Positions 43,811 to 52,592 of a stretch of DNA of 64,000 bases are shown here, one piece after another. Location: NCBI GenBank assembly GCA_020025595.1, contig JAHHRV010000003.1, positions 1 to 64,000 on the forward strand. Reading direction: 5' to 3'. Both the position numbers and the translations under genes were made by a program. The DNA is from Oscillospiraceae bacterium (GTDB taxonomy: Bacteria > Bacillota > Clostridia > Oscillospirales > Oscillospiraceae). The number at the start of each line of letters is the position of its first letter. The first letter of the stretch is position 1. Under the pieces are notes generated by a model that made no database searches, was not told the origin of the DNA, and was given only the letters and a program-made list of their open reading frames with translations.

Positions 43811-43839
43811 ATTTTATCATAGCATTCCCCCATTCGCAA
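43811..43839 (-). promoter_or_regulatory. Promoter of the DUF2461 gene
   Basis: TTGCGA at 43834-43839 and TAAAAT at 43811-43816 on the minus strand, 17-bp spacer. Confidence 0.6.
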
Positions 43840-43873
43840 GAAAAAGCACACCGCTTTCGCAGTGTGCTTTTTT
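43840..43873 (-). terminator. Terminator of folT
   Basis: GCACAC and GTGTGC arms, extended by partial pairing of the loop, flanked by A5 and T6, six bases past the folT stop. Confidence 0.85.
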
Positions 43874-43878
43874 CAAAT

Positions 43879-44913
43879 TTATTCTGCGCTGTCCAGTGTC
43901 AGATCTGTGACTGCGCCCAAATCCTTCTTCGAGGTCTTTGCACTGCCGCCGCCGGCTTCCGTCAAGGTGTCATCTTTCTTGGCATCGGTGCTGCGGTAGG
44001 TCATCACCTGCTCCAGATTGGACTGCTCGGTGACATCATATACATTATATGTAATATTCACCTGATCCTCGCCCAGCTTCTTGCCGACCTTCTTGACGAT
44101 GCAGATCTGGTCATCCTCTACCAGACCCTGATTCCGTGCCTCCTGAGTCAAAGCACTGTTCAGCTCCAGCTTTTCCTCTTTTTCCAGCCAGCTTGCCTGA
44201 TTTGTGGTGTTGTAGTTATACACCAGGTAGCTGCCGGTCACAATGACGGATGCCACGAAAAGTCCGGCAAGTCCCATTCCCAGCTTCTTGGTAACCTTCA
44301 GATCTTCGCCGGGGCTGTACACCAGTTGCAGGCGGTACACGATAGGAACCATCACCGTCATAAACAGCACCAGCAGCAGTGCTTCCGCAGGGAACAGGCA
44401 CAGGTTCTTTGCAATAGCGGGCAGCTGCAGCCAGGTGTAGTTCTTATCCAGCACAAACTTATAGAAAAGAGCCATGATCGGCATATTGAGTACGATATTT
44501 ACAAAGAAATTAACACAGAACCGACTGAGCACAACCCGGGTAGTGTTCACCTTGGCACGGTAGAGGAACAGGGCGAAGAACAGGCTGCTGGCAATTTCAA
44601 TGAAGATAAAGGGGAAAAAGTACGGGCCTTGGGGAAAAAGAATACATCCCAGTGTGTCAGAAACGGCTGCGCCGACGATGGCAACCACAGGGCCGTAGAT
44701 CATAGCACCCAGAGCATTAACGAAAAAGCCGGTGTTGATCATCAGATTTGGTGCCAGAGGAATGGCAAGGCCCTTCATTGCAACACGCAGTGCAATCATC
44801 AGGGCAGCGACGACCAGCATATGGGTGTCTTTCAGTTCTGCTGCTGCGTCACGCCAGTAGGCTTTGCTGAACGGATGGGGATACAGTTGTGTTGATTTTT
44901 GTGTTCGTTTCAT
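43879..44913 (-). CDS. folT: Folate ECF transporter S component with C-terminal extension
   Basis: Residues 30-210 match the FolT folate-binding S component: LVVAALMIALRVAMKGLAIPL, then INTGFFVNALGAMIYGPVVAIVGAAVSDTLG, with six membrane helices. It binds folate outside and delivers it through the shared ECF ATPase module, which is not in the window. The protein is 344 residues, about twice the usual 170-180. A further membrane helix (about 213-232) and a 110-residue soluble tail follow, of no family I know. The tetrahydrofolate riboswitch upstream supports the folate assignment. Confidence 0.9.
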   Translation of the reverse strand: MKRTQKSTQLYPHPFSKAYWRDAAAELKDTHMLVVAALMIALRVAMKGLAIPLAPNLMINTGFFVNALGAMIYGPVVAIVGAAVSDTLGCILFPQGPYFFPFIFIEIASSLFFALFLYRAKVNTTRVVLSRFCVNFFVNIVLNMPIMALFYKFVLDKNYTWLQLPAIAKNLCLFPAEALLLVLFMTVMVPIVYRLQLVYSPGEDLKVTKKLGMGLAGLFVASVIVTGSYLVYNYNTTNQASWLEKEEKLELNSALTQEARNQGLVEDDQICIVKKVGKKLGEDQVNITYNVYDVTEQSNLEQVMTYRSTDAKKDDTLTEAGGGSAKTSKKDLGAVTDLTLDSAE

Positions 44914-44980
44914 GGAACTACCTCCTATTTTTCAGGATATGGTATCAGAGGCTTTCTTACTGTCCTGCTGAATTTCCCGA

Positions 44981-45018
44981 CAAAAAACTCCCCAAACAGC
45001 CGCAGCCGTTGGGGAGTT
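44981..45018 (-). terminator. Expression-platform terminator of the folT riboswitch
   Basis: On the minus strand AACTCCCCAA pairs with TTGGGGAGTT (10 bp) and runs into a T tract, between the aptamer and the folT ribosome site. The 5' arm can also pair with GGGGAGTT inside the aptamer. Confidence 0.85.
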
Positions 45019-45128
45019 CATATGATGCCTAGAAAATCCCAGTGGAGTAGACAGGGTCAGAATCCATCTGAGCCCATTACCCAACCGAGTATCGTTGCTA
45101 CATACGGGAGGTTTTCCACCAATATGCA

Positions 45129-45223
45129 ACAGCGGGTGCGGAGATTCCATCGCGGGCAGAGCCCTTCGTCCGTCAGACAACTCCCCATTATGACGGCACT
45201 TCACGCGGAAAATCCTACTCTGT
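45129..45223 (-). promoter_or_regulatory. Tetrahydrofolate (THF) riboswitch
   Basis: The minus strand reads AGAGTAG, then TTCCGCGTGAAGTG, a stem-loop holding GGGGAGTTGTC, ACGAAG, a short stem and finally GAATCTCCGCACCCGCTGT. Order and wording match the THF riboswitch consensus (GAGTAG, CGCGTTAAGTG, ACGAAG, CCGC closing strand). It begins at the predicted transcription start and precedes folT, a known context for this class. Confidence 0.85.
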
Positions 45224-45232
45224 TCGCCGTTC

Positions 45233-45261
45233 ATGTTACATCAACCGACGCAAAAAGTAAA
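45233..45261 (-). promoter_or_regulatory. Promoter of the folT transcript
   Basis: TTTACT at 45256-45261 and TAACAT at 45233-45238 on the minus strand, 17-bp spacer; start near 45226, right at the aptamer. The rest of the folT-ruvC gap holds no gene. Confidence 0.6.
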
Positions 45262-45365
45262 TACCTTATTTTCAATATTGTTACTTTATAACAATCATTT
45301 TCCAAAATCTCCCCTAGGAAAACCAAAACAAATGTGCTATAATGCCAAATGAGGTGAACCCACAT

Positions 45366-45860
45366 ATGAGAATTCTGGGAATTGACCCCGGTTATGGCAT
45401 CACCGGCTTCGGCCTGATCGAAGCCCAGCGAAATAATTTTGCGCTCTTGCGCTACGGTGCCATCACCACCCCTCCGGGCGCAGATTTTTCTGCCCGTCTG
45501 GAGATGATCTACGAAGATATGAAGCAGCTCCTGGAGCTTGCCAAGCCCGAGGCTGTGGCAATCGAAGAGCTGTTTTTCGGTCAGAATGTCACCACCGGCA
45601 TCGGCGTTGCCCAGAGCCGCGGTGTGATCCTGCTTGCCATCCGGCAGGCCGGTGTTCCGGTCTTTTCCTACAAGCCCATGCAGGTCAAGCAGTCCGTCGT
45701 GGGCTACGGCAATGCCACCAAGCATCAGGTCCAGGACATGACCAAGCGCATCCTCCATCTGGAGAAGATGCCCAAACCCGATGACGCCGCCGATGCCATC
45801 GCCATCGCCCTGTGTCACGCCCGATCCAGCACCTCGCTGCTGTCTCGGATCCAACCTTAA
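45366..45860 (+). CDS. ruvC: Holliday junction resolvase RuvC
   Basis: The 164-residue endonuclease cuts four-way DNA junctions. The acidic catalytic residues lie in ILGIDPGYGITG (Asp about 7), AIEELFFGQN (Glu about 67) and PDDAADAIAIALCHA near the end. ATG at 45366 is chosen: GAGGTGA lies upstream and it gives the family length, while the ATG at 45342 would add eight unmatched residues. It opens the ruvCAB operon. A TATAAT at 45338-45343 without a clear -35 may be its promoter. Confidence 0.95.
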   Translation: MRILGIDPGYGITGFGLIEAQRNNFALLRYGAITTPPGADFSARLEMIYEDMKQLLELAKPEAVAIEELFFGQNVTTGIGVAQSRGVILLAIRQAGVPVFSYKPMQVKQSVVGYGNATKHQVQDMTKRILHLEKMPKPDDAADAIAIALCHARSSTSLLSRIQP

Positions 45861-45880
45861 CTTTTCCATGGAGGTTTCCC

Positions 45881-46483
45881 ATGATCTACTATGTTTCCGG
45901 TCCCGTTACCATCCTAGAACCGGGACTTGCCGTGGTTGAATGCGCAGGTGTCGGCTACGGCTGCCGCATTACCGCATACACCGCTGCTCAGCTGAAGCTG
46001 AACCAGAGCGCCCGTCTTTACATCTGCGAATCCATCCGGGAGGATGCTCACGAGCTGTACGGCTTCTCCACCAGAGAAGAGCAGCACTGCTATGAGCTGC
46101 TGACCTCCGTCACCGGCGTTGGCCCCAAGGCAGCCCTTGCGATTCTTTCTGCAGGCGGCCCCCAGAATTTCACGCTCGCCGTCATGACCGGAGACGAGAA
46201 GATGCTCACCGCCGCTCAGGGCGTGGGCAAAAAAATCGCCCAGCGCATCATTCTGGAGCTGAAGGACAAGGTCGGCGGCAACGACATGGCACTGGACTTC
46301 TCCGGTGTCAAGCCGGCAGAAATGCCCGCTGTCAGCAGCAACACTTCCCTGGCCACTGCCGCACTGCAGGAGCTGGGTTATTCCGGCCCGGAGATTTCCG
46401 CTGCTCTGAAGGGCTGCGATCCCAAGGCCACCACCGAAGAAATGGTTCGCTATGCCCTGCGGGCCATGGTGATGAAAGCCTAA
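45881..46483 (+). CDS. ruvA: Holliday junction branch migration protein RuvA
   Basis: The 200-residue protein has the N-terminal OB fold (MIYYVSGPV, VGYGCRIT), the two helix-hairpin-helix motifs in LLTSVTGVGPKAALAILS and AAQGVGKKIAQRIILELKDK, and a C-terminal domain that contacts RuvB. It binds junctions and directs the RuvB motor. GGAGG precedes the ATG by seven bases. It follows ruvC by 20 bp. Confidence 0.95.
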   Translation: MIYYVSGPVTILEPGLAVVECAGVGYGCRITAYTAAQLKLNQSARLYICESIREDAHELYGFSTREEQHCYELLTSVTGVGPKAALAILSAGGPQNFTLAVMTGDEKMLTAAQGVGKKIAQRIILELKDKVGGNDMALDFSGVKPAEMPAVSSNTSLATAALQELGYSGPEISAALKGCDPKATTEEMVRYALRAMVMKA

Positions 46484-46534
46484 GCGTCTGTTTCCTCACG
46501 ATTAAGAATATCATCCTCGACTTTGGAGGTTTTC

Positions 46535-47572
46535 ATGAGTTTAGAATTTTCTGAAGAGCTGCAAGCTCCCATTATAACCCCCACCCAGCTTTCCACAGAC
46601 ACTGTTGAAGTCGGTCTGCGCCCGAAATTCCTCGCCGATTATACCGGTCAGGAAAAGGCCAAGGCCAATCTCTCCATCTATCTGGAAGCTGCCCGCCGCA
46701 GAGGCGAACCTCTGGATCACACCCTGCTCTACGGCCCTCCCGGTCTGGGCAAAACCACGCTGGCAAACATCATCGCCAGCGAAATGGGCGCCGGTATCCG
46801 GGTCACTTCCGGCCCTGCCATCGAAAAGCCCGGTGATCTGGCAGCTCTGCTGACCAATCTCAACCCCGGCGATGTGCTGTTTATCGACGAAATCCACCGT
46901 CTGAACCGGGTCGTGGAAGAGATCCTGTACCCGGCTATGGAGGATTTTGCAATTGATATTATTGTAGGCAAAGGCCCCAGCGCCAACTCCATCCGTCTGG
47001 ATCTGCCCCGGTTTACTCTGGTCGGTGCCACCACCAGAGCCGGTCAGCTGTCGGCTCCCCTGCGGGACCGTTTTGGTGTCAGTCTGCGGCTGGAGCTGTA
47101 CTCTGCCGAGGAACTTGCAAAGATCGTCACCCGCAGCGCCACCATTCTGGGCATGGAGATCGATCCCCAGGGTGCCTATGAAATCGCATCCCGCAGCCGC
47201 GGCACTCCCCGAATCGCCAACCGATTCCTGCGCCGTGTCCGGGACTTTGCTCAGGTCTGCGCCGACGGTGTCATCACCAAGGAGGCTGCCAATATGGCTC
47301 TGGAGCAGCTGGATGTTGACCATCTGGGTCTGGATGCCATCGACCGGCGGATGCTCACTGCCATCATCCAGAATTACGGCGGAGGCCCGGTGGGTCTTGA
47401 AACTCTGGCTGCCACCATCGGTGAGGAAGCCGTCACACTGGAAGATGTGTACGAGCCTTACCTCATGCAGCTGGGCTTCCTGACCAGAACCCCCAGAGGC
47501 CGCTGCGTCACCCCCCTTGCATATGAGCATCTGCACATTCCCTGTCAGGGGCAGATGCAAATTCCCCTGTAA
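46535..47572 (+). CDS. ruvB: Holliday junction branch migration ATPase RuvB
   Basis: The 345-residue AAA+ protein has Walker [10 protein letters not shown] (about 69), Walker B FIDEIHRL, and sensor 1 GATTRAG, followed by the winged helix with [13 protein letters not shown] [15 protein letters not shown]. It forms the hexameric motor that drives branch migration. The start at 46535 has GGAGG five bases upstream. Last gene of the ruvCAB unit. Confidence 0.96.
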   Translation: MSLEFSEELQAPIITPTQLSTDTVEVGLRPKFLADYTGQEKAKANLSIYLEAARRRGEPLDHTLLYGPPGLGKTTLANIIASEMGAGIRVTSGPAIEKPGDLAALLTNLNPGDVLFIDEIHRLNRVVEEILYPAMEDFAIDIIVGKGPSANSIRLDLPRFTLVGATTRAGQLSAPLRDRFGVSLRLELYSAEELAKIVTRSATILGMEIDPQGAYEIASRSRGTPRIANRFLRRVRDFAQVCADGVITKEAANMALEQLDVDHLGLDAIDRRMLTAIIQNYGGGPVGLETLAATIGEEAVTLEDVYEPYLMQLGFLTRTPRGRCVTPLAYEHLHIPCQGQMQIPL

Positions 47573-47629
47573 TCGGGTAAAAATTTCAGAAAATATTGTG
47601 CATTGTCACATGAAATTGTGAATAAAGGA

Positions 47630-47658
47630 TTGACAAATGCATTTGGTGCGTGTATAAT
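47630..47658 (+). promoter_or_regulatory. Strong promoter of the zinc-ribbon gene
   Basis: Consensus TTGACA at 47630-47635 and TATAAT at 47653-47658, 17-bp spacer. The start near 47665 leaves a leader of about 187 nt before the gene. Confidence 0.88.
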
Positions 47659-47851
47659 CCCGATTAGTGACAGCCAGTCACGGTCTCTTGATTGCCGATG
47701 CGGTACCCTTTCTTCTGTTGTCCCGCCGCGCAAGAGTAAGTTCAGCGTAAGCGGTGACCTACCGTTCGCAAATATCATACTCCGCGTTATTTACCAGTAT
47801 CCAATGGTGTTTTTCACGGGGCAAACAATCAACCGAAGAGAGGTAAAATCA

Positions 47852-48130
47852 ATGTACGAAGATAAGACTTTAGTTTGCAAAGAGTGCGGCAATGAATTCG
47901 TTTTCACCGCTGGTGAGCAGGAGTTCTACGCAGAGCGTGGCTTCCAGAATGAGCCCCAGCGCTGCAAGGCTTGCCGTGATGCTCGTAAGAACAACGCTCG
48001 TGGCCCCCGTGAGTACTTCACTGCTACCTGCGCTCGTTGCGGCGGCGAGGCAAAGGTTCCCTTCCAGCCCAAGTCCGACCGTCCCGTATACTGCAGCGAG
48101 TGCTTCGCTCAGATGCGTGCAAACGGCTAA
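47852..48130 (+). CDS. Small double zinc-ribbon protein
   Basis: The 92-residue basic protein has four CxxC-type pairs: CKEC (9-12), CKAC (about 38-41), CARC (about 60-63) and CSEC (about 81-84), which would hold two zinc ions. The intervening FYAERGFQNEPQRCKACRDA is typical of the CxxC zinc-ribbon family common in Clostridia, whose members are thought to bind nucleic acid. The ATG at 47852 has AGAGAGG upstream. A consensus promoter and a long leader suggest high or regulated expression. Confidence 0.88.
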   Translation: MYEDKTLVCKECGNEFVFTAGEQEFYAERGFQNEPQRCKACRDARKNNARGPREYFTATCARCGGEAKVPFQPKSDRPVYCSECFAQMRANG

Positions 48131-48146
48131 TTTTTAGTTGCAACAT

Positions 48147-48176
48147 AAAGAGTCGGTCTTCGGACCGACTCTTTTT
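48147..48176 (+). terminator. Terminator of the zinc-ribbon gene
   Basis: A 12-bp stem with a TTCG tetraloop followed by TTTTT. Confidence 0.95.
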
Positions 48177-48206
48177 CTATCTGTTTTTCTGTCTGGAGGT
48201 AGCGCT

Positions 48207-48698
48207 GTGCTGCGAATCGAATCCGAAATCCTCAACGGCCGCCGGGGGCATGATGCCGGCAGGCAGCTGCTTTTGCGGATGTACCGGGAAGAAACCGGCC
48301 TGGAACCCCCGGAAATCATCACCATGCCTCGAGGAAAACCCTGTTTTTCCCAAGGTGATCTTCATTTTTCCATCTCCCATACAAAAAATCATGTATTCTG
48401 CGCTCTGTCTGACCGCCCCGTCGGCATCGATGCCGAGGAACTGGACAGAGCCATTGATCTGCGTCTGGCCGATAAAATCCTCTCTCCATCGGAATCCCCC
48501 CGTTTTGAACGCTGCCGAGACAGGCGTGATGCGCTTCTGCGGTTCTGGGTACTGAAAGAGGCCAGCGTCAAGCTGTCGGGAGACGGCCTTCGGGGTTACC
48601 CCAATCACACCGACTTTTTCCCGGACGACCCCAGAATCCGAATTCTGGACGGCTGTCTGGTTGCAATCATCCAACAGGAGGAAAACCATGCTCTTTGA
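48207..48698 (+). CDS. 4'-phosphopantetheinyl transferase superfamily protein
   Basis: The 163-residue protein has the Sfp-type motifs PRGKPCF, FSISHTKNHVFCAL, the Mg2+-binding VGIDAEELDR and FWVLKEASVKLSGDGL. These enzymes attach phosphopantetheine from CoA to a carrier-protein serine. The start is GTG at 48207 with GGAGG seven bases upstream. It overlaps tatD by 11 bp, so the two share a transcript. No peptide or polyketide synthase is nearby, so its target may be the fatty-acid carrier protein. Confidence 0.87.
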   Translation: MLRIESEILNGRRGHDAGRQLLLRMYREETGLEPPEIITMPRGKPCFSQGDLHFSISHTKNHVFCALSDRPVGIDAEELDRAIDLRLADKILSPSESPRFERCRDRRDALLRFWVLKEASVKLSGDGLRGYPNHTDFFPDDPRIRILDGCLVAIIQQEENHAL

Positions 48699-49449
48699 TA
48701 CCCATGCTCACATGGACGATGCATCCTTTGATGCCGACCGTCACCAGCTCATCGCTGAACTGCCTCAGGCAGATATCGCCCTTTTGATGAATCCCGGCTG
48801 CGACCTGCCCACTTCTCAGAATGCCGTGGCTCTGGCAAATCAATACGATTTCATTTACGCCGCTGTCGGCTCCCACCCGGATGCCGCAGACCTGGTGAAC
48901 GAAGATCTGATTGAAACATACAGAAACCTGTGCAAAAACAATCCCAAGGTAAAGGCCATCGGCGAGATTGGCCTTGACTACCACTATGAGGATGTCCCCA
49001 GAGAAATCCAGCAGCAGGCCTTTCGGATGCAGATGCAGCTAGCCCGGGAGCTTGACCTGCCCGTCATCATCCACGAGCGGGAGGCCCACGAAGACGGCAT
49101 GGCCATTGTGAATGAATTCCCGGATGTGAAGGGCGTGTTCCACTGCTACTCCGGCTCTGCCGAAATGGCGAAGGTGCTCATCAGCAAGGGCTACTATATT
49201 GGCTTCACGGGGGTGCTGACCTTCAAGAACGCCCGCAAAGCCGTAGAGGTGGCATCTTCCATTCCGCTGGAGCGCATCGTTTTGGAAACAGACTGCCCCT
49301 ATATGTCCCCGGAGCCCTTCCGCGGCAAGCGCAATGACCCCAGTAAGCTCTACCGCATGGCTGAGCGCCTGGCTGAGATCCGCGGATTGACCGTGGAAGA
49401 AATTCATCAAATTACCACAGAAAACGGAAAAAGACTCTACCGAATCTGA
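48688..49449 (+). CDS. tatD: TatD family metal-dependent hydrolase
   Basis: The 253-residue TIM-barrel protein has the TatD metal ligands: DTHAHMDD at the start, GEIGLDYHY near 92, IIHERE near 127, FHCYSG near 151 and LETDCPYMSPEP near 200. TatD proteins act as 3'-5' DNA or RNA exonucleases or deoxyribonucleases. AGGAGG precedes the ATG by a few bases. It overlaps the phosphopantetheinyl transferase gene and is followed by a terminator. Confidence 0.94.
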   Translation: MLFDTHAHMDDASFDADRHQLIAELPQADIALLMNPGCDLPTSQNAVALANQYDFIYAAVGSHPDAADLVNEDLIETYRNLCKNNPKVKAIGEIGLDYHYEDVPREIQQQAFRMQMQLARELDLPVIIHEREAHEDGMAIVNEFPDVKGVFHCYSGSAEMAKVLISKGYYIGFTGVLTFKNARKAVEVASSIPLERIVLETDCPYMSPEPFRGKRNDPSKLYRMAERLAEIRGLTVEEIHQITTENGKRLYRI

Positions 49450-49476
49450 AAAAAGCCGCCTGATGGCGGCTTTTTT
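49449..49476 (+). terminator. Terminator of tatD
   Basis: AAGCCGCC and GGCGGCTT arms with a TGAT loop and a T6 tail. Confidence 0.93.
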
Positions 49477-49563
49477 GCACCCTTTTTCCGGGACTTCTGC
49501 TACAATCCCCTGATTGATTTTTGTGTATTATTAACAATTTTCAGCAAATATATATTATTGGTA

Positions 49564-49593
49564 TTTACATTTCATCCAAAGCCGTGGTATACT
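49564..49593 (+). promoter_or_regulatory. Promoter of ppdK
   Basis: TTTACA at 49564-49569 and TATACT at 49588-49593, 18-bp spacer. Confidence 0.6.
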
Positions 49594-49660
49594 GTCCTAG
49601 TCTAAAAATGCAAAATTACTGGTGAAATTTATACCTGTAATAGTGAAAGGGGTATTCAAG

Positions 49661-52294
49661 ATGGCTCATAAATATGTTTATCTATTCACCGAGGGTGACG
49701 GTTCAATGAGAGAACTCCTGGGTGGCAAGGGTGCGAATTTGGCTGAAATGACCAGAATCGGACTTCCTGTTCCCCAGGGGTTTACTATTACCACGGAAGC
49801 TTGCACCAAGTATTATGAAGACGGTCGGATGATCAATGACGATATCCAGGCTGAAATCATGGAATATGTTAAAGAGCTTGAATCCATCACCGGCAAAAGA
49901 TTTGGTGATAAGAATAATCCTTTGCTGGTTTCTGTACGTTCCGGCGCCCGCGCTTCCATGCCCGGCATGATGGACACGATCCTGAATCTGGGTCTGAACG
50001 AAGATGTGGTCGAGGTTCTGGCTGCAAAGTCCGGAAACCCCCGTTGGGCATATGACTGCTACCGCCGTTTTATCCAGATGTACTCCGATGTCGTCATGGA
50101 AGTCGGCAAGAAATATTTTGAAGTTCTCATCGACCAGATGAAGGAAAAAAGAGGCGTCACCCAGGATGTGGAGCTGACTGCTGAAGATCTGAAGGAGCTG
50201 GCAGGTCAGTTCAAGGCCGAGTACAAGGCAAAGCTGGGCGTTGACTTCCCCACCGATCCCAAGGAGCAGCTGATGGGTGCCATCAAGGCTGTGTTCCGTT
50301 CCTGGGATAACCCCAGAGCAAACGTCTATCGCCGTGACAACGATATCCCCTACTCCTGGGGCACCGCAGTCAATGTGCAGTCTATGGCCTTCGGCAATAT
50401 GGGCGACGATTGCGGCACCGGTGTTGCATTTACCCGTAACCCCGCTACCGGCGAGAAGAAGCTGTTCGGTGAATTCCTGACCAATGCACAGGGCGAAGAT
50501 GTGGTTGCAGGCGTGCGTACCCCCATGCCGATCAGCCAGATGGCAGAGAAATTCCCCCATGCATTTGAGCAGTTTGAAAATGTATGCTCCATTCTGGAAG
50601 ACCACTACCGGGATATGCAGGACATGGAGTTCACCGTTGAAAGCGGCAACCTGTATATGCTGCAGACCCGTAACGGCAAGCGTACCGCTGCCGCTGCGCT
50701 GAAAATTGCCTGCGATCTGGTAGACGAGGGCATGATCAACGAGAAGAAGGCAGTTGCCATGATCGAGCCCAGAACTCTGGACTCCCTGCTGCATCCCCAG
50801 TTTGATGCTGAGGCCCTGAAGAAGACCGTTCCTGCCGCCAAGGCTCTGGCCGCTTCTCCCGGAGCAGCCTGCGGCAAGATCGTATTCACCGCCGAGGATG
50901 CCAAGCAGTGGGCACAGCGCGGCGAGAAGGTTGTTCTGGTTCGTCTGGAAACCAGCCCCGAAGATATCGAAGGCATGAAGGCCGCTCAGGGTATCCTGAC
51001 CGTCCGCGGCGGCATGACTTCTCACGCTGCTGTCGTTGCCCGTGGCATGGGCACCTGCTGCGTTTCCGGCTGCTCCGCCATCGTGATGGACGAAGATCAC
51101 AAGCAGTTCACTCTGGCCGGAAAGACCTACCACGAAGGCGACGCACTGTCCCTGGATGGCTCCACCGGCTGCATCTACGACGGTATCATCCCCACCAAGG
51201 AAGCCGAAATCGCCGGTGAATTCGGTCGGATCATGGCCTGGGCTGACAAGTACCGCCGTCTGGGTGTTCGTACCAATGCCGATACCCCCCGCGATGCCCG
51301 CAAGGCCCGGGAGCTTGGTGCAGAAGGCATCGGCCTGTGCCGTACCGAGCATATGTTCTTTGAGCAGGATCGTATCGAGGTATTCCGCGAGATGATCTGC
51401 TCCGATACCGTTGAAGACCGAAAGCTGGCTCTGGATAAGCTGCTCCCCCTGCAGCAGAGCGATTTCGAGAAGATTTACGAGGCTATGGAAGGCTATCCTG
51501 TAACCATCCGCTTCCTGGATCCCCCTCTGCACGAGTTCGTTCCCACCACCGAATCCGAGATCGAGTCTCTGGCCGCAGCTCAGGGCAAGACCGTTCAGGA
51601 AATCAAGGACATCATCGCATCCCTGCACGAGGCCAACCCCATGATGGGTCACCGTGGCTGCCGTCTGAGCGTCACCTACCCCGAAATCGCCGCCATGCAG
51701 ACCAAGGCCGTCATCCGTGCCGCTCTGAATGTGAAGAAGGCTCATCCCGACTGGAATATCATGCCTGAGATCATGATTCCTCTGGTTGGCGATGTAAAGG
51801 AGCTGGCATTCGTCAAGGGCGTTGTGGTTAAGACCGCCGACGAGGAGATCGCTGCTTCCGGTATCACCCTGTCCTACCAGGTTGGCACCATGATCGAAAT
51901 TCCCAGAGCCTGCCTGACCGCTGACGAAATCGCCAAGGAAGCCGCATTCTTCTGCTTCGGTACCAACGACCTGACTCAGATGACCTTCGGTTTCAGCCGT
52001 GACGATGCCGGCAAGTTCCTGGATGCCTACTACGACACCAAGATCTATGAGAACGATCCCTTTGCCAAGCTGGATCAGGTCGGTGTTGGTCGCCTGATGG
52101 ATATGGCAATCAAGCTGGGCAGATCCGTTCGTCCCGAGATGCATGTTGGCATCTGCGGCGAGCACGGCGGCGATCCCGCATCCGTGGAGTTCTGCAACAA
52201 GATTGGACTGGACTATGTTTCCTGCTCTCCCTTCCGTGTTCCCATCGCCCGTCTGGCTGCCGCTCAGGCTGCGATCAAGGAAGGCAGAAACTAA
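49661..52294 (+). CDS. ppdK: Pyruvate, phosphate dikinase
   Basis: The 877-residue enzyme interconverts pyruvate, ATP and phosphate with PEP, AMP and PPi. The N-terminal nucleotide domain starts with LLGGKGANLAEMTRIGLPVPQGF, the central phospho-carrier His lies in GGMTSHAAVVARGMG (about 455), and the C-terminal barrel has GTNDLTQMTFG and the acid-base Cys in CGEHGGDP (about 832). ATG at 49661 is chosen with AAAGGGG upstream; the frame extends 13 codons further without a ribosome site. In PPi-using anaerobes it commonly links glycolysis to gluconeogenesis. Confidence 0.96.
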   Translation: MAHKYVYLFTEGDGSMRELLGGKGANLAEMTRIGLPVPQGFTITTEACTKYYEDGRMINDDIQAEIMEYVKELESITGKRFGDKNNPLLVSVRSGARASMPGMMDTILNLGLNEDVVEVLAAKSGNPRWAYDCYRRFIQMYSDVVMEVGKKYFEVLIDQMKEKRGVTQDVELTAEDLKELAGQFKAEYKAKLGVDFPTDPKEQLMGAIKAVFRSWDNPRANVYRRDNDIPYSWGTAVNVQSMAFGNMGDDCGTGVAFTRNPATGEKKLFGEFLTNAQGEDVVAGVRTPMPISQMAEKFPHAFEQFENVCSILEDHYRDMQDMEFTVESGNLYMLQTRNGKRTAAAALKIACDLVDEGMINEKKAVAMIEPRTLDSLLHPQFDAEALKKTVPAAKALAASPGAACGKIVFTAEDAKQWAQRGEKVVLVRLETSPEDIEGMKAAQGILTVRGGMTSHAAVVARGMGTCCVSGCSAIVMDEDHKQFTLAGKTYHEGDALSLDGSTGCIYDGIIPTKEAEIAGEFGRIMAWADKYRRLGVRTNADTPRDARKARELGAEGIGLCRTEHMFFEQDRIEVFREMICSDTVEDRKLALDKLLPLQQSDFEKIYEAMEGYPVTIRFLDPPLHEFVPTTESEIESLAAAQGKTVQEIKDIIASLHEANPMMGHRGCRLSVTYPEIAAMQTKAVIRAALNVKKAHPDWNIMPEIMIPLVGDVKELAFVKGVVVKTADEEIAASGITLSYQVGTMIEIPRACLTADEIAKEAAFFCFGTNDLTQMTFGFSRDDAGKFLDAYYDTKIYENDPFAKLDQVGVGRLMDMAIKLGRSVRPEMHVGICGEHGGDPASVEFCNKIGLDYVSCSPFRVPIARLAAAQAAIKEGRN

Positions 52295-52387
52295 GCGGAA
52301 GCCTGCAACCACGACGAGATTCCGGAATGTCCAATATCACCAGACTCGTCGCAAATCAGCATCTTTTTCGACCTAATTCTCTCACTC

Positions 52388-52429
52388 ATCCGGAGGAATC
52401 ACCCTTTTCGTGATTCCTCCGGATTTTTT
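52388..52429 (+). terminator. Terminator of ppdK
   Basis: A 15-bp stem (52388-52402 with 52410-52424) and TTTTTT tail. Bases 52430-52553 hold no recognisable gene. Confidence 0.93.
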
Positions 52430-52553
52430 CTGCAACAGATTCTATCGGCAATGGCTTGATTTTTGAAATGCACCCATCGTTTCCCGTGCCTGTACAAACA
52501 AGCAAAAATGAATCCCGCTGCGCAGTAATCATGCACAGCAGGATTTGCGGTCA

Positions 52554-52582
52554 GAAAAAGCGGGGCGGAAATCCGCCCCGCT
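52554..52582 (-). terminator. Terminator of the decayed surface-protein gene
   Basis: An 11-bp GC stem on the minus strand followed by TTTTTC, ten bases past the TAA of the pseudogene. Confidence 0.85.
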
Positions 52583-52592
52583 CTGTCAGGTT

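Noticed and set aside
49703..52312. Minus-strand open frame of 869 codons opposite ppdK
   Set aside because: Shadow of a strongly conserved enzyme gene; no promoter or ribosome site of its own.
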